64,000 bases of DNA, from contig NC_088295.1 of assembly GCF_032854445.1 (NCBI RefSeq), positions 30,186,470 through 30,250,469 of the forward strand. Direction: 5' to 3'. The stretch comes from Liolophura sinensis (Eukaryota; Mollusca; Polyplacophora; Chitonida; Chitonidae). Below the pieces are notes generated by a model that saw nothing but the letters and a program-made list of their open reading frames with translations, had not been told where the DNA came from and did no database searches. Shown piece by piece: positions 10,618-22,009 of this stretch. Both the position numbers and the translations under genes were made by a program. How positions within the stretch are numbered: position 1 is the stretch's first letter; each line of letters begins with the position of its first letter.

Positions 10618-11149
10618 ATATTTAAATAAAGAAGCCGTGAAAGGTTTTCGATGTGATAATAATAACATTAAAAATGACACAAAATAGACAAACATCTTCA
10701 AGACCAGCTATGTTCAAAGTATGATATAGGCCAATGGCCTTCAAATATTCAATAACATCATCGCCAGCAATGCTTTGGCGAACTGCTGGCGAGCCACACT
10801 CATAGATTGCAATAAAACTGAACAGGTTTAAGTTCTGGAATGATGTGATTCATCTGAGAAAAGGTCGGTGTGTGTTCTGATACATCAGTGGGTGTTGTCT
10901 TATGGTTGTTCGATGGGTCACATATATCTGGTATTAATGCGAGTTTCCTATGTACTATGTTGAACAATTTTTTTATCCTAGCCAAACCCGTTTATTACGT
11001 TACAAAATAAATGTACTTGGACCAAATTAACATATTGCCGTAATGGAGTTACCTAACATATTACAGTGTCTCTTATTTAGTATATCTAAGCATTTGCAGT
11101 GATCCTCTTAAAGGTCAATAATACTTACGTAAAGGAGATCTAAGAATGA
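10618..11149. other. No recognisable feature
   Basis: Part of this may continue the inverted repeat that starts at 11,150, but I could not align it convincingly with 3.9-4.2 kb. Confidence 0.45.
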
Positions 11150-11600
11150 ATCCGAAGACATCATATTAAAAATAATGTTACTGTTTTGTTTACAATGGGT
11201 AAATAAGCCATCCAGTACTTCCTGCAATCTAATTTCTTCTACGAAATGAAAAACGCGGTATTGATTCAAAACTGAAAAAGCCAGGGATCTTTTCTTCAGA
11301 TTTATGCGATCTTTCAAGCATCACGAAGCAGTTAGTTGAAAACTCTAGGGAATGTCATTTTGAGACTGTTTAATCTAGAGTTTACGTTTAACTTCCGCTT
11401 ATTATCCAAACGTCAAATACCGGTAGTAATTTGTACAGATTCACCATGCATCATCGATGTAAATCATGAGCTTAATCACCACCTCATAAGGGAAATCTAA
11501 ATCAGGCGAAGTGTCACTAATTGGTTTGATGTATACACGACATTGTTTTCATCATTCGAGTAGCACCTGGAGAAACTAGCTCTAATGTGAGTAGCAGTGT
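11150..11600 (-). repeat. Inverted partner of the 3.46-3.86 kb repeat
   Basis: The reverse complement matches 3,455-3,860 (see there). On the minus strand a 69-residue frame (11,108-11,317) runs through the matched part. The same frame in the plus-oriented copy is broken by stops, so coding is doubtful. Confidence 0.7.
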
Positions 11601-11931
11601 TGAGGTAATTTGAAGATGTTCTATTCCGAAATAAAAGGCATGGCATGTATTTATTTATTGCGTGGCTTCTTTCTATTTATCCTGCCATTGGCTTCAACAT
11701 ATTTTGGGGTTCTTTTCACTCCTAACGATTTTGATACTAGTTTGACGTCGGTCATTGTATTTGTAGACTAATATCGTACACGCTCTTTCACCTAGGCTAC
11801 ACGATACTTGACATTTCAAGTCCACCAAATGTACACTATATAATGGGATACCACCACTGTAAAACACGTATTAATACCTCAACGATCTTACTGTTCTGTA
11901 CAAGTAAATGACCTTCAGATTACACAAGCTC

Positions 11932-12762
11932 CTACACGAGGGAAAATGAATGGCAGTTTTTAAACCCATAAAGCGGGATTAAGCGGAACAAAGGAACCCG
12001 AACATGCAACATAGAAAATAGGTCAATAGCTATATGTCTAGTCATGCAATAAATAGCTATGATGTTTTTTTTGCTATATATTTTTTTCTCAAATGGCTGT
12101 AAATATGATACTTTATGTCTATCAGCTAGATAGTCGTTTAATTTCAGGAAAATATGCCACATGCGAACTAATGGGACCGTTTACTGACAATGTCAATGGT
12201 GTTGAGATCTTTTTCTTAAAAAGGTAGTACATACTCTGGAAGCTGGGGTGTTTCCTCATACAGCTCATACTTGGATTCTCAAGCAAATTCATTGTCAATG
12301 AAAGGACACTATATACATCACTGATTTGCAAAACAGTCCATATCATTTCCAAGCTTTGTGGCTTAGCTTTAGACAGGCCCAAGGAGGACAGATTTAGACC
12401 TTTTAAGATTAAAGGTGTTGCTCAATAAATTGCCATTTTCTTCCCAGATAAAGCCTGTTGGATGTCCCTCGTGTAAAATTATGAGAGTTTTTCTTTTATT
12501 TTTTTGGCACGCTGCATTTAATAATGCATGGAGTAGTTGCATTTGTAACCTTTCCAAATCTGTGGGTTTTAGAGCACACTTCTCCTGCTCTACCTTAAGT
12601 GTACAAAAGTGGGTGTGTATGAAGAATAATAAATATTTGTCGAGAACAGAATACGACAGGTCATGGCACAGAAAGTATGTGAAATAGTGTAGCATGTCTT
12701 CGCTATTCCAGAAGACGACTTCGTGTCGAATGTCAAGTAGCATCAGTATCACTGTGGGACAT
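11932..12762 (-). pseudogene. Possible decayed coding stretch, unidentified
   Basis: Three minus-strand frames follow each other with short overlaps: 12,762-12,369 (about 130 residues), 12,382-12,122 (86) and 12,162-11,932 (76). Each is shifted by one base against the previous, the pattern of one coding region broken by two frameshifts. The first part contains an amphipathic Leu-rich segment (LERLQMQLLHALLNAACQ) and the second another (VYSVLSLTMNLLENPSM), the flavour of a helical domain. I do not recognise a family. No splice site is evident at the right end, where a TAA stop at 12,763-12,765 closes the frame. Chance in AT-rich DNA remains a real alternative. Confidence 0.25.
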
Positions 12763-12765
12763 GTG

Positions 12766-13331
12766 CCTTATGAGACTACCACACCACAGTTATAACAAGG
12801 CGCGGAAAATACGTTAATAACAACTAGTCATCTGTTCTTTGGAGTATAGCCGAACTGACATGGTGGGATTATTTAATTGACCCGTCGAATGAAAATATAG
12901 CATGTCATAAGATGTCAAACATGAGGTTTGTTACAACTGATCCACGCAACATTATTTCTAATGTTTGTTTTTACAGAAAATAAATCAAATCTGCTTCTGA
13001 AACTAGGCATGAATTACTAAATGATGCCAAATTGCAGAATGTCAATTTATTAATTGAAATTCATCAAAAGCTATATTTAATCTCCTCAAAAACATCTTTG
13101 CTATCAAACATAAGAGACAGTTGGTCAGTAGTAACAATTAAGTTTCTCCTCAGTAGTAACTAAGTAGTACGAGTGTGTTTTTCTTGATAGATGCCAAGAC
13201 TAATACATCTCTTTGGACAGTACATTGCATATATAACACAGACACATGATGGACATTCAACGATATTGTGTGTAAAACATCAGGTTATAATTGCGTGAAA
13301 TCACTGACATTAAAACGGTTCGAGGTCTAGA
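12766..13331. other. No recognisable feature
   Basis: No feature was recognised. Confidence 0.5.
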
Positions 13332-13472
13332 TGTACGTGTGAAAGGTTCCGACTGCTGATGGTCGTCCGTTTACAGGGAGCTCTGTCCAGCTTCCTCCCA
13401 ACATTATGGTGTCGTATAAGTGAAATATCTTGAATACGGTGGTAAACACCAATCAAACAAAAAAAATAAACA
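13332..13472 (+). mobile_element. SINE 3' half (plus), 5'-truncated
   Basis: Runs from TGTACGTGTGAAAGGTTCC through GATGGTCGTCCGTTTAC, CTTCCTCCCAACATTATGG and GTCGTATAAGTGAAATATCT to GGTAAACACCAATCAAACA and an A-rich tail. The tRNA-like head and first part of the body are absent. Same family as the SINE at 9,119. Confidence 0.75.
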
Positions 13473-13795
13473 TTAAAATGGGTATCGTATTGTCAATACA
13501 ACACATACTGTTTGCTCCCCTTATCTTAGAAAATCCCTTCCAGTGTTTCCCAACTATATATGTAGCATAATTAATACAAAGTCAGACCAGTGAGAATGGG
13601 GGAACTGCCTTCCCAAACTTTTCTTCTTTCGTTATTCCATCCCATCACACACTGTCTGTAGGCCTACTTGGAATGTTCTGATCAATTGTAGCTAAAACGC
13701 ACTCTGCAGTTTTCTCCTAAACTGACTTAATGCCACATTAGTATTGGCCGAAAGTTACATGAAAAAAAGTTTCGGCTAGCAATCACTACCGTTGC
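13473..13795. other. No recognisable feature
   Basis: A weak likeness to the (GAAT)n SINE body (CTTAATGCCACATTAGTA, 13,726) is too short to call. Confidence 0.4.
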
Positions 13796-13799
13796 TGAG

Positions 13800-14060
13800 C
13801 CAAGCTGTTATGAATATTCAGTAAACCCAGCAGTCTTGTTTGATCAAGCAATTTTGAAGCAGGAAAATGGAGAACAGGTGACAGGCATTTGTTTGTTCCT
13901 CTGATCTCCATCCAGCTAGTGGGACAGGAAAAGTGCTTTTCAGTCTACATGCTCAATGATCTACGCGTTACGCATGGAGTTTAACTGACAGATTCAGGAT
14001 TGGTCCCCTGATATTACTAACCAAGTACTGCATTAGTCATTGTAACGAGGTTATGGCGAG
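13800..14060 (+). repeat. Dispersed repeat, inverted partner at 35.40-35.66 kb
   Basis: The reverse complement of 35,400-35,660 matches: AAAAGTGCTTTTCA, TACGCGTTA, TGACAGATTC, then GGATTGGTCCCCTGATATTA and CTAA. The left part also agrees (TATGAATATTCAGTAAACCC against CATGAATAATCTATAAGCCC). Confidence 0.75.
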
Positions 14061-16429
14061 CTTAAGTAGCTAGTCTCCAGCTTGGTTATTGTAAGGCACG
14101 GATGATCCCCAGTGTCTCAGAAATATCAGTGCTACGTTAGTTGTTATGATAAGGATTTGTACACATCTTGGTCCATGGATAGGCTCGGGATCAACGAACA
14201 GATGCCAAGTTTTCATACCATGCATCTGTAACCAATTACACTAGGACTTTTATCTTATAGAGAAATATTGTCAAGATTTTATAATTCCCTTATTGGTTTT
14301 CTGTCTTGTACGGTCACACAATTCTGACTCATTGCCGATGGGGATTAAGAGCTGTATGCCTCAAACATCTAACTGGCTATTTTGCCACCCATATTAACGT
14401 AATGTACCTTCCTGGTGACTTCCGCAAAGCATGGAATTTCTGTCATTTAAGGAAACAATAACCGACGCGGAGACGAAAGCAACTTTATCTAGCGGAGGAA
14501 GACGGCTGGAAGGCTTTTATATGTCCTTCTAATATGCATATTATTCATCACATAGCAAGTCCGGTGCCACAAAAAGGGTTGAACCAAACCGCTCTCAGTG
14601 TATAACAATATGCGATGTCCACTTTCTTTTTACATTATATGCTTGTCTCCATTATTTGAAGAGTTCTTTTGTTATTTTCTGAATGTGTACGAAACAAACT
14701 CGCAGTTTGACAGATTTTCTAAATGTTTATTATTTCTGCGGTTGTTTTAGTCAATTTCGGACAGTAATAAACATAATAACCTATATTAGAGAAGTGAATT
14801 TCTAAAAAAAAATGCTGAACAGCCTTGAGTAAATAACTTTGTACATAAAACGGTCAGGTCTTGAAGTTTTCGAGATTTCGATCATTTCACAAGTATCACC
14901 AAGAACTCTTGCATTCCCCATTTCAAGCTGCATTCATAAGTTCATTATGTTTATATCTCTTGGGTGTTGACCGAATTCTATTGTCGTCGGGATGTATAGA
15001 CTCTTTTTCTATATTGCTTTACAGAGTAAGGAGAAAATCATGTAACCCTCTCAGCACTCCAGTATCAAGAAGTAATTTCCTGGAGAGAGTCCCTCGTATT
15101 ATTAACCTTTGTTGATACATGTCGCCCTAACGGTCGTGGTGCGTGTGAAAGCCGGATACACAAGAGCTTTTTGTCAAGGTGTCGTCTACGACCGAAGGAG
15201 TTACATCAAACGACTGAAAGGCAGAAAGGTGGCCTCCCGTTTGATGGGAGTGGCTAATAGCTGTTACCTTCAAGACTTCAAATGTGATAAAACCACTGGA
15301 GTCCTTCAGGCATATGGAAACCGATTTGGGTAACACAACCTCGTGAGAATGTGGTCAAGGGCGATTGTGGGCTAGGTGCCGTAACACTCAGTTTAAAATA
15401 GTCCATTATAGATGCACAATTCAAATACAAAGGGTTTATTTCCAGGATAGATTTGTTGGCGTGCATCTGTTTCGTTGAAAACCGTTTCAAATGATGACGG
15501 AAATTAGGAATGATCTTGCTGTGAGAATTGGAACAAATCGTGTAGAATGTGAAACGAAAATAATCTAACAGTGAAGGCCTTATTGATATCTGAACACAAT
15601 GGCAGCGTAATGCGTTTCCTGAAGCAGTTTTTCCTAAAACTTTGTTCATGCTGTGAGTTTCTTTAATTTATGGAAATGGGAATGCCGTTTATCTCAGCAT
15701 CGGAAGAATTCAATTTACATTTTAATTTCACATTTTGCCTTAAAAATAATAATAATATTGAATATATGTCTTTGCTTGACAATACACAACCCTTTAAATA
15801 TGAAACATTGTATCGCGCTACAAACGTAGATTCGAGAGGTTTCTGTCATCTGCAGCGGATAAAGACGACGTCAACATCTTTTGTTAAAAGCAATAATACA
15901 TAACATCCAAGCGGGCGATAAAACCACTTCTGCTAACAGGGCTGTCAAAACTCGGCCTGTAATACAACATAAGTGGAGCTTAATTACATTGCCTTGACAC
16001 ATCACATGTAATTTACCCATCCCCAAGGCCTAGTACGTTAGCGCTTTTATTACTGACATCAGATTCGCATGTTTACACTCTGATACGATTTTACATTTGG
16101 CCATCGCTTTTCCAAAAAGAACGTAAACAAAATTTGCATGGTGCGTTCGAGGACTGTTTTGCAGTGTTGTCCACTTAAGAAATATGATGACAAGACAAAC
16201 ATGTTTTTGAGTAATTGTTGAATTTTAGATAAGACAAAAAGCCGGAACGCTTCATGGAAAACTTATGCAGATGATGCTGAAACACGTAGAATGTTCAGCA
16301 TGTAAACTAAAAAGCTGTAGAAGGTCTTATTGACCATATTTATGATAATACTGGATTTCATTGTTATTTGTTTTCATACTCAAGCGTTTATCACTCATAT
16401 TATTGCTACATATATAGGTTCGAACGCTT
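14061..16429. other. No supported gene
   Basis: The longest frames are at 14,861-15,115 and 15,109-15,333 (plus) and 15,278-15,649 (minus, 123 residues). None shows a known motif, signal peptide or splice context that I trust, and the strands compete. A short (AAT)n run occurs at 15,747. Confidence 0.45.
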
Positions 16430-16582
16430 GGAGTAAACCATCGACATTTGGCAAACTGTACTGGAGAACGTTTTCATGTGTGCCGTGTAATGTTCGTGGA
16501 AGGCAAGTGGTCTTCATGGAACCTATTAGACGAAAGAGCACCGTTGACCATTTATTACCACCCAGGCCCCGAGAAACTTAGA
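16430..16582 (-). mobile_element. SINE remnant related to 62.42-62.65 kb
   Basis: GAGTAAACCATCGACATTTG, GGCAA and GGCAAGTGGTCTTCATGG match GAGTAAACCACCTACCATTG, GGCAA and GACAAGTGGTCTTCAACA at 62,470-62,550. At that site the 3' tail is visible, which fixes the orientation as minus. Confidence 0.5.
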
Positions 16583-17680
16583 AACAAGGAAATCTAGAAA
16601 ATCCCTGTTTCAAAATCGTGCAACTGAATCCCCTTCAGAATGGAACGCAGAGAAAATAACAAAAATATTGCTATATTAAAGGTATTGTAGATATATGTAA
16701 ACCTGTGCACGAAATATATGCCATTTCAGAGTTCCATCATACTAAACGGGGGGGGAGGGGGGACCCCAAGCTTCTGTAGTAGCCTTTTAACTTGATTTAT
16801 GTATTCCATGGTTTTGCCACTTTATATAAAATGACTCACAAAAATGCAACACACGTAAATTAGGGCAACAGATCAACAGTCCGCAAATTCTCAAGATGTC
16901 TTCCTTGTATTCTGGTTTAGACGTTTTAATTTGCGTTGAGGTCCTTGAAAGACCGGGCGGAACACTGATTGCATGTTGTCTTGAAAATGTTTTTAGAAGT
17001 TATGACTAGCACAGGCATTTTGAGTTCAGTGCAAAGTTTTCTCTGTGGTAAAATATTCGGTCTGATCTTCTCCTGTTTCCTATAAATATATCTCACGACA
17101 ATCATTATACCGTTCAAAACATATGGCTTTCATAATGCTTTGACATGAGATTACCTCATATTACACTCCTCTATGAGCTTTTCCCATCATTGATGTAGAA
17201 TGGTAATACCCATGTCATCATGATGCCAGACCACTGGATGTCCGCCAGCAAAGCATTTCGCGCCTTTATGCTCTGACCATGTAATGATAATACCATGTCA
17301 GGCAAATGACCACTCAGTGTAGAATTTCGGCAACTAATTTATCCTATTAAATTTCCTTAAGGCCAAAATTGATGTCGAGGTGTGTTGTACGGACCAGCTC
17401 CGTTCGCTACACTGCTTCGGATGTTGCCATCGGTCAGAAGAGAAATCGATTCAGGCCGTTAACATTGGATACGACTGAATATACATGTATGATTTGCTCT
17501 TTTCCTGTCACGGCTAATCCTTTTTAACTTGAAAATTATGCATCCGCAAAGGTAATAAGTATTTAATGGCATTAATATGTATACGTACATCTTTCTAACA
17601 CATAACGAGCATCCTATTACCTAAGTGACCAGTTGTATTCTTTGGCTGACGACTTAAGCATGTGAATAATAAGACCACTG
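16583..17680. other. No recognisable feature; G-rich run at 16.75 kb
   Basis: Contains a purine-rich tract, GGGGGGGGAGGGGGGG, at about 16,748-16,763. Otherwise nothing was recognised. Confidence 0.5.
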
Positions 17681-17880
17681 GAGCTCCGTGACCAAGTCGC
17701 TAGTGTGGTAGCGCAGCACGAGGGCCCGGGAGCCTCTCACTAATGCCATTGTTGTTACTTCAAGCATGGCAACAACCTTTTGATAGTCATGGGTATGTCC
17801 AAGGCTCCGCACGCTTTCCTCTCACCATAATGCTGGCCGCCGTCATAGGAGTAAATATTCGTGAGGATGGCGACAAACTT
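17681..17880 (+). mobile_element. SINE (plus), decayed
   Basis: The head GAGCTCCGTGACCAAGTCGC continues with GTGTGGTAGCGCAGCACGAG and GAGCCTCTCACTAATGCCAT. The central part CTCTCACCATAATGCTGGCC then GCCGTCATAGGAGTAAATAT leads to a decayed 3' end. The order and strand match the family copy at 9,119. Confidence 0.7.
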
Positions 17881-18439
17881 TACACGTCGTTTCATTGTGC
17901 TTCCTTAACGATTAAACTGAATAGGCTGAACAAACAGTAAATGTAAATCAGTTAGAAGAAAGAAGACTTTCTGTACTACTTGAGACTAGCATTGATCGAA
18001 AATACACCAGGAAAAGATTTTCAAATTTTAGCAGGTTTTAAACCATTAAATAAACAAGTTATTATTAAACAGTGTGGTTTCTGTGTTGACTGAAAGATCA
18101 TCACTGATACGTTAACGGGAATATTTATTCCCTGAGCGACAAATTCAAGCGAAAAATGCGAATAAGATGTATTAGTGTATTTATCCCAAAAGGTTTATGG
18201 CTGCGGACAGGCTATCAAATTGACGTGTTCTGTCCTGGTTGTATTGGTCTAATCGCAATCGCTTGGAGATACAACTTTTCTTAGAGAACCAAGAGCTTTT
18301 CAACTGTATGGGTCATACGCCAGGCAATCAAAACCTGTCGATTCTAAGATCTGTCTAATACGAGTAACCAGTATCGCTCTTCTAATTAGAATCACACCTT
18401 TGGCGATGAGTTGGCACAACCGATCGCCAATAAGTGAAA
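17881..18439. other. No recognisable feature; expected gag region not seen
   Basis: The BEL/Pao gag body and 5' LTR would be expected upstream of 18,450. I cannot recognise either here, so the element appears to be cut off at its left side. Confidence 0.5.
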
Positions 18440-18449
18440 TATAAAGTCT

Positions 18450-18647
18450 CACATAGTGTGCGAGCTACTTGCAGCTCAACCGTATGCTGACAGAATTGAC
18501 TATCTGAAGTCAAACGGTCTTTGTTTCGGATGTGTATGTCATGGCCACATGGTTAAGAAATGTAAAGGTGGATTAACATGTTTCAAATGCAATGGGCGAC
18601 ACCCTACACTACTCTACGACGACGATCGAGCCACTAAGAAACACTAA
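18450..18647 (+). pseudogene. BEL/Pao gag C-terminus with zinc knuckles
   Basis: The frame encodes a CCHC knuckle, CFGCVCHGHMVKKC, which fits C-X2-C-X4-H-X4-C. It is followed by CFKCNGRHPT, the shortened second finger (C-X2-C-X3-H) typical of BEL/Pao nucleocapsids. Upstream residues YADRIDYLKSNGLC match the helical segment that precedes the knuckle in this family. In retrotransposons this region packages the RNA genome. The frame stops at 18,645, before the protease, and the capsid part is missing. Confidence 0.85.
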
Positions 18648-18799
18648 ATTCGACCTCGGATTCATCGAGTGCGAACATCTCCTGAGACGGTAAATCGCCT
18701 GTGCTAGGAGTATGTAGTCATATGGAGGCGGGTAAAGCTGAATGTACGATGGCAAATCATTCATGTTCAAGTCAAGCTCAGAAACGGGTTAAAGTCTGC

Positions 18800-19150
18800 C
18801 CAAACGTACGCATTCCTGGCTCCAGGCAGCAGTATTAGCTTTTGCACGAGCAGACTACTACGACAGCTTGGTGGGTCTGGAAAAAGGATGAGGCTTACAT
18901 TAGACACCATGGGATTGCCCTGTACTATGAAAACTTCAGCTGATCTTCCAACTACATATACGAAAGCAGATGTCGACTTGCCACAGATAGGCGATCCAAT
19001 TGACTTACTAATCGGCCACAACGTTCCCGATGCTTATTCTCCATTTGACGTCAGAACAGGTCCCCAAGGAAGTCCACATGTGACAGTGACTAGACTAAGT
19101 TGGATTCTTTGGAACGTTGTAAGAAAGCTCGTCTTCAAACACGAGTGATG
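18800..19150 (+). pseudogene. BEL/Pao aspartic protease remnant
   Basis: The frame contains a Gly-Ser-Ser segment at about 18,827 (APGSSISFCTSRLLRQLG), in the place of the catalytic D-x-G-S motif. The second-half signature DLLIGHNVPDAYSPFDVRTG follows at 19,001-19,060. In BEL/Pao elements this protease processes the polyprotein. The catalytic Asp appears to have been replaced by Pro-Gly context, so I expect no activity. The frame closes at 19,148 shortly before RT. Confidence 0.8.
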
Positions 19151-19759
19151 AATCATTTCCTGTCCACAGAATTGAAATCAAGTCACCGAGGGAAGCAGAG
19201 GACTTGACCGACTCGTTTGAAACTCTATCAACATGGACTTTCCAGAGCAATCCATAGATGACGTGAAGGAATATTCACAGGCAGACAGAAAGTTCATGGA
19301 GCAATCAAGCAAGCAGCTCAGTACACTTGAAAGACGGCCATTACTACATCGATCTACCCTTCCCAGACAAGAGTATCCCGAACAACAAGGCTCAAAGCCA
19401 AGCAGGGCCTCGTTAATCTTGAGCGAAAACTACGGGAACCTCCAGTTTTTAGCAGACTGCAAGAACTTCATGTCTAAAATCCTGAGCCACGTCTAGACTG
19501 AAAGAGTTCCAACCGTATGCCTCGACAGAAACGACGAACGTGTTTGGTACATCCCACACCACGGGGTGTATCATCCGAAAAAGCCCAGTAAGATAACAGT
19601 CGTTTTCGACTGCGGAGGAAATTATGCTGGCATTTCGCTCAACCAAATGCTCATCCCGGGTCCCAACAGTCTGATCGGTGTGCTTTTTCGATTTCGTCAG
19701 CATGAAGTTGCAGTTATAGGCAACATAGAAGCAATGTACTACCAAGTACGTGTGCGTAT

Positions 19760-20506
19760 TGTTATGTGCACAACTGCCGTCAATTTCTAAATTTAGTTTG
19801 CCACTGTTTACATACGAGTTCAGCGCCTGCTGTCTGCCTCTACCTTAGAATATTCCAGAATGCGCTCAGTTCGGTGCTTGTTTGTTTACATCAAGTGTTC
19901 AGGAATTTTCTTATTCTAGACAATTCCACCAGGCTATATAAGACCTATGAAAGCAGGTCAAAAGGGGAGAACAGAGAATTATTGAGAGTTTTGGATGCTT
20001 TCGCTGTGTATTACTTTAGTAGGCCTTTTGTGCTGAATTTTGGTGTCTTTGTAGCCTCTGGCTTTGTTATATCCTATCTCCACCGAGCACTTGTTCAGTC
20101 TTGTATATTTAATTTGTGCTCTTGTGTACACAGTGCTTATTAGTACACGGACCCTGTTTGTGGAATTTTGTGTATATTTTGTCATACACTCAGTTATACT
20201 GTGGATTTTCCCTCTTGTGAATTTGCCTCTGAGCATTTATGCCTGTGTGGTATATATTGTGGAATATATGCGTCCGTTTGGACTTGACACTGTAAGTACC
20301 TTAGTATTTGTATAGATACTGCTATCCTTTCTTGTTAAACTTAAGTACTTTAGTATTTGTAAAAGTCTTATTATCTGTTCTTGTTAAAGCTACTAAATTG
20401 TTATAAAATAAAATCTGCTGGTTTTGGTTACTTTTTTGTGCGGCTAAACTGTCGTGTATTTCGAACAAGCCATCTCTTTATAATACTGACGGTTTGGGTC
20501 GTAGCA
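19760..20506 (+). mobile_element. Solo LTR, 747 bp, nested in BEL/Pao RT
   Basis: Begins TGTTATGTGCACAACTG and ends TTTGGGTCGTAGCA. A near-identical family member lies at 47,650-48,406. It carries TATATAAG at 19,935-19,942 and AATAAA at 20,407-20,412. The flanks are GTAT (19,756-19,759) and CTAT (20,507-20,510), a 4-bp target duplication with one change. The RT reading frame on the left and right joins in phase once the LTR is set aside, which confirms both borders. A 125-residue open frame inside it is not considered a gene. Confidence 0.88.
19935..19942 (+). promoter_or_regulatory. TATA box of nested solo LTR
   Basis: TATATAAG is 175 bp inside the LTR, at the same relative place as in the copy at 47,650. 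Confidence 0.55.
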
Positions 20507-20575
20507 CTATAAACGACTGTGACTGTTTAAGATACCTGAGGTGGCCTGAGGGCGATTTGAACCAAGAACCAGAGG

Positions 20576-20844
20576 TTTGTTTGTTTGTTTGTTTGGTGTT
20601 TTACGCCGTACTCAAGAATATCTCACTTATACGACGGCGGCCAGCATTATGGTGGATGGAAACCAGGCACAGCCCGGGGGAAACCCACGACCATCCGCAC
20701 GTTTGCTGAAGGACCTTCCCACGTACGACCGGAAAGGACGCCAGAATGAGCTGAACTTGAACTTACAGCGACCGCATTGGTGAGAGACTCCTGGGTCATT
20801 ACCCTGCGCTAGCGCGCTAGCCAACTGAGCCACAGAAGCCCCTT
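20576..20844 (-). mobile_element. Full-length tRNA-headed SINE with 13-bp target duplication
   Basis: Flanked by CAAGAACCAGAGG at 20,563-20,575 and 20,845-20,857, an exact 13-bp target-site duplication. Read on the minus strand the head is GGGGCTTCTGTGGCTCAGTT then GGCTAGCGCGC (A box), then a B-box region around GTAAGTTCAAGTTC. The central domain has GGTCGTGGGTTTCCCCCGGG and CACCATAATGCTGGCCGCCG, and the 3' end is GAGTACGGCGTAAAACACCA with a (CAAA)n tail. It is the best-preserved copy in the window and sits inside the RT of the BEL/Pao element. Confidence 0.95.
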
Positions 20845-21109
20845 CAAGAACCAGAGGAGTACCGTATGTTTGTGCACTTATTCGGGGCATCTTCATCTCA
20901 CAATTGTGCAAATCACGCCCTTCGTCAAACACCAGATGAACACCCAGAGTACAATTCCTTGACAAGAGAAACCATAAAGGATAACTTCTATGCCGACGAT
21001 TATTTGGCATCTACACCACTACAGATGAAGAAGCCATTTCCCTCGTGCACAATACCACAAGGTTGTGTGCAGAAGTTGGATTTCGTTTGACAAAAATGGA
21101 TTTCAAACA

Positions 21110-21990
21110 GTCCCGTTGTACTGCGGTCCATTCCTATCATCTTAGGGGAGTCCTAGGGGTGTTCTGGCTCATTCAGTAAGATACATTCGGCTTCAAAATC
21201 CAGATCCCAGCTTTACCTCCTACTAGAAGAGGCTTACAATCAGTTCTCACCTCTATATTTGATCCATTCGGGTTTGTAGCTCCCTTCATTTTGAACATTT
21301 TGCAAGAGCTGTGTGAAAACAACGTTGGATGGGACACGGAGATAACCGGAAAGACAGTGGCAAGATGGGAACATTGGCTGATGGACTTACGGAATATTGA
21401 AAGGGTGGAGATTCCACGTTCTCTGAAACCAGCTAAGTTTGGAAACGCATTGGCAACTTGTCAGATTCATAGTCTTGCCGATGTAAGCAACCAATGGTAT
21501 GGAATGGTTTCTTACCTTCTGACAGATGATGAACAAGTGTTTTGCTCTTTTCGCCAAGGCAAAGCCAGAGTGGCGCCATTGAAACGTGTCACTATCCCTC
21601 AGCTAGAACTCACAGCTGCAACAATGGCCGTGCGCTTGAGTCCAAAGAATTGGACTCTCCAGTCGATAAAATTTATTATTGAACGGACAGTATGACAGCT
21701 CTCAGATATATCAGAAACCAAACCAGCCGCCTTTACACCTTTGTGGCTAACAGAGTCACAGTAGGCTCAGATGTGGATCAGTGGCGATATGTTCCAACAA
21801 ATCAAAACCCCGCGGATCAGGCATCTCGAGGACTGTCCATGACGAAATTCCTCTTAACAGACCAGTGATTTAATGGTCCAGATTTTCTGTGGGAAGATGA
21901 GCTGAACTGGTCTACCCAACCACCTGAAGTCAGCCACTTAGATGAAAACGACGTAGAAATTAAAATATCCGATACTTTACTTGCGGCAAA
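21110..21990 (+). pseudogene. BEL/Pao linker and RNase H remnant
   Basis: At 21,260-21,695 the frame shows the domain that follows RT in Pao elements: GFVAPFILNILQELCENNVG, WLMDLRNIERVEIPRS, then KARVAPLKRVTIPQLELTAA. A stop at 21,693 is followed, in another frame, by YVPTNQNPADQASRGLS (about 21,789-21,839), the end of the RNase H fold. RNase H removes the RNA template during reverse transcription. At least one stop and one frameshift lie inside. Confidence 0.85.
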
Positions 21991-22009
21991 TAGTCATCCC
22001 ATCGAACAA

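Larger units (their letters stand above)
19233..21100 (+). pseudogene. BEL/Pao reverse transcriptase, twice interrupted
   Basis: Order of recognisable pieces: the N-terminal MDFPEQSIDDVKEYSQADRK segment (19,233 onward); VWYIPHHGVYHPKKPSKI (about 19,540-19,593); VVFDCGGNYAGISLN and the LIGVLFRFRQHEVAV block (to 19,720); IEAMYYQVRV (to 19,754). The RT then stops at the solo LTR. It resumes at 20,511 with NDCDCLRYLRWPEGDL and stops again at the SINE. It resumes at 20,854 with EEYRMFVHLFGASSSHNCAN, and the catalytic YADD box follows at 20,991-21,002. The polymerase copies RNA into DNA. Several further stops and frameshifts exist apart from the two insertions. Confidence 0.9.

Noticed and set aside
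15278-15649. 123-residue minus-strand frame
   Set aside because: No recognisable motif. Competing plus-strand frames overlap, and there is no support from duplicates.
20627-21010. 127-residue minus-strand frame
   Set aside because: It covers the SINE head and the antisense of RT.
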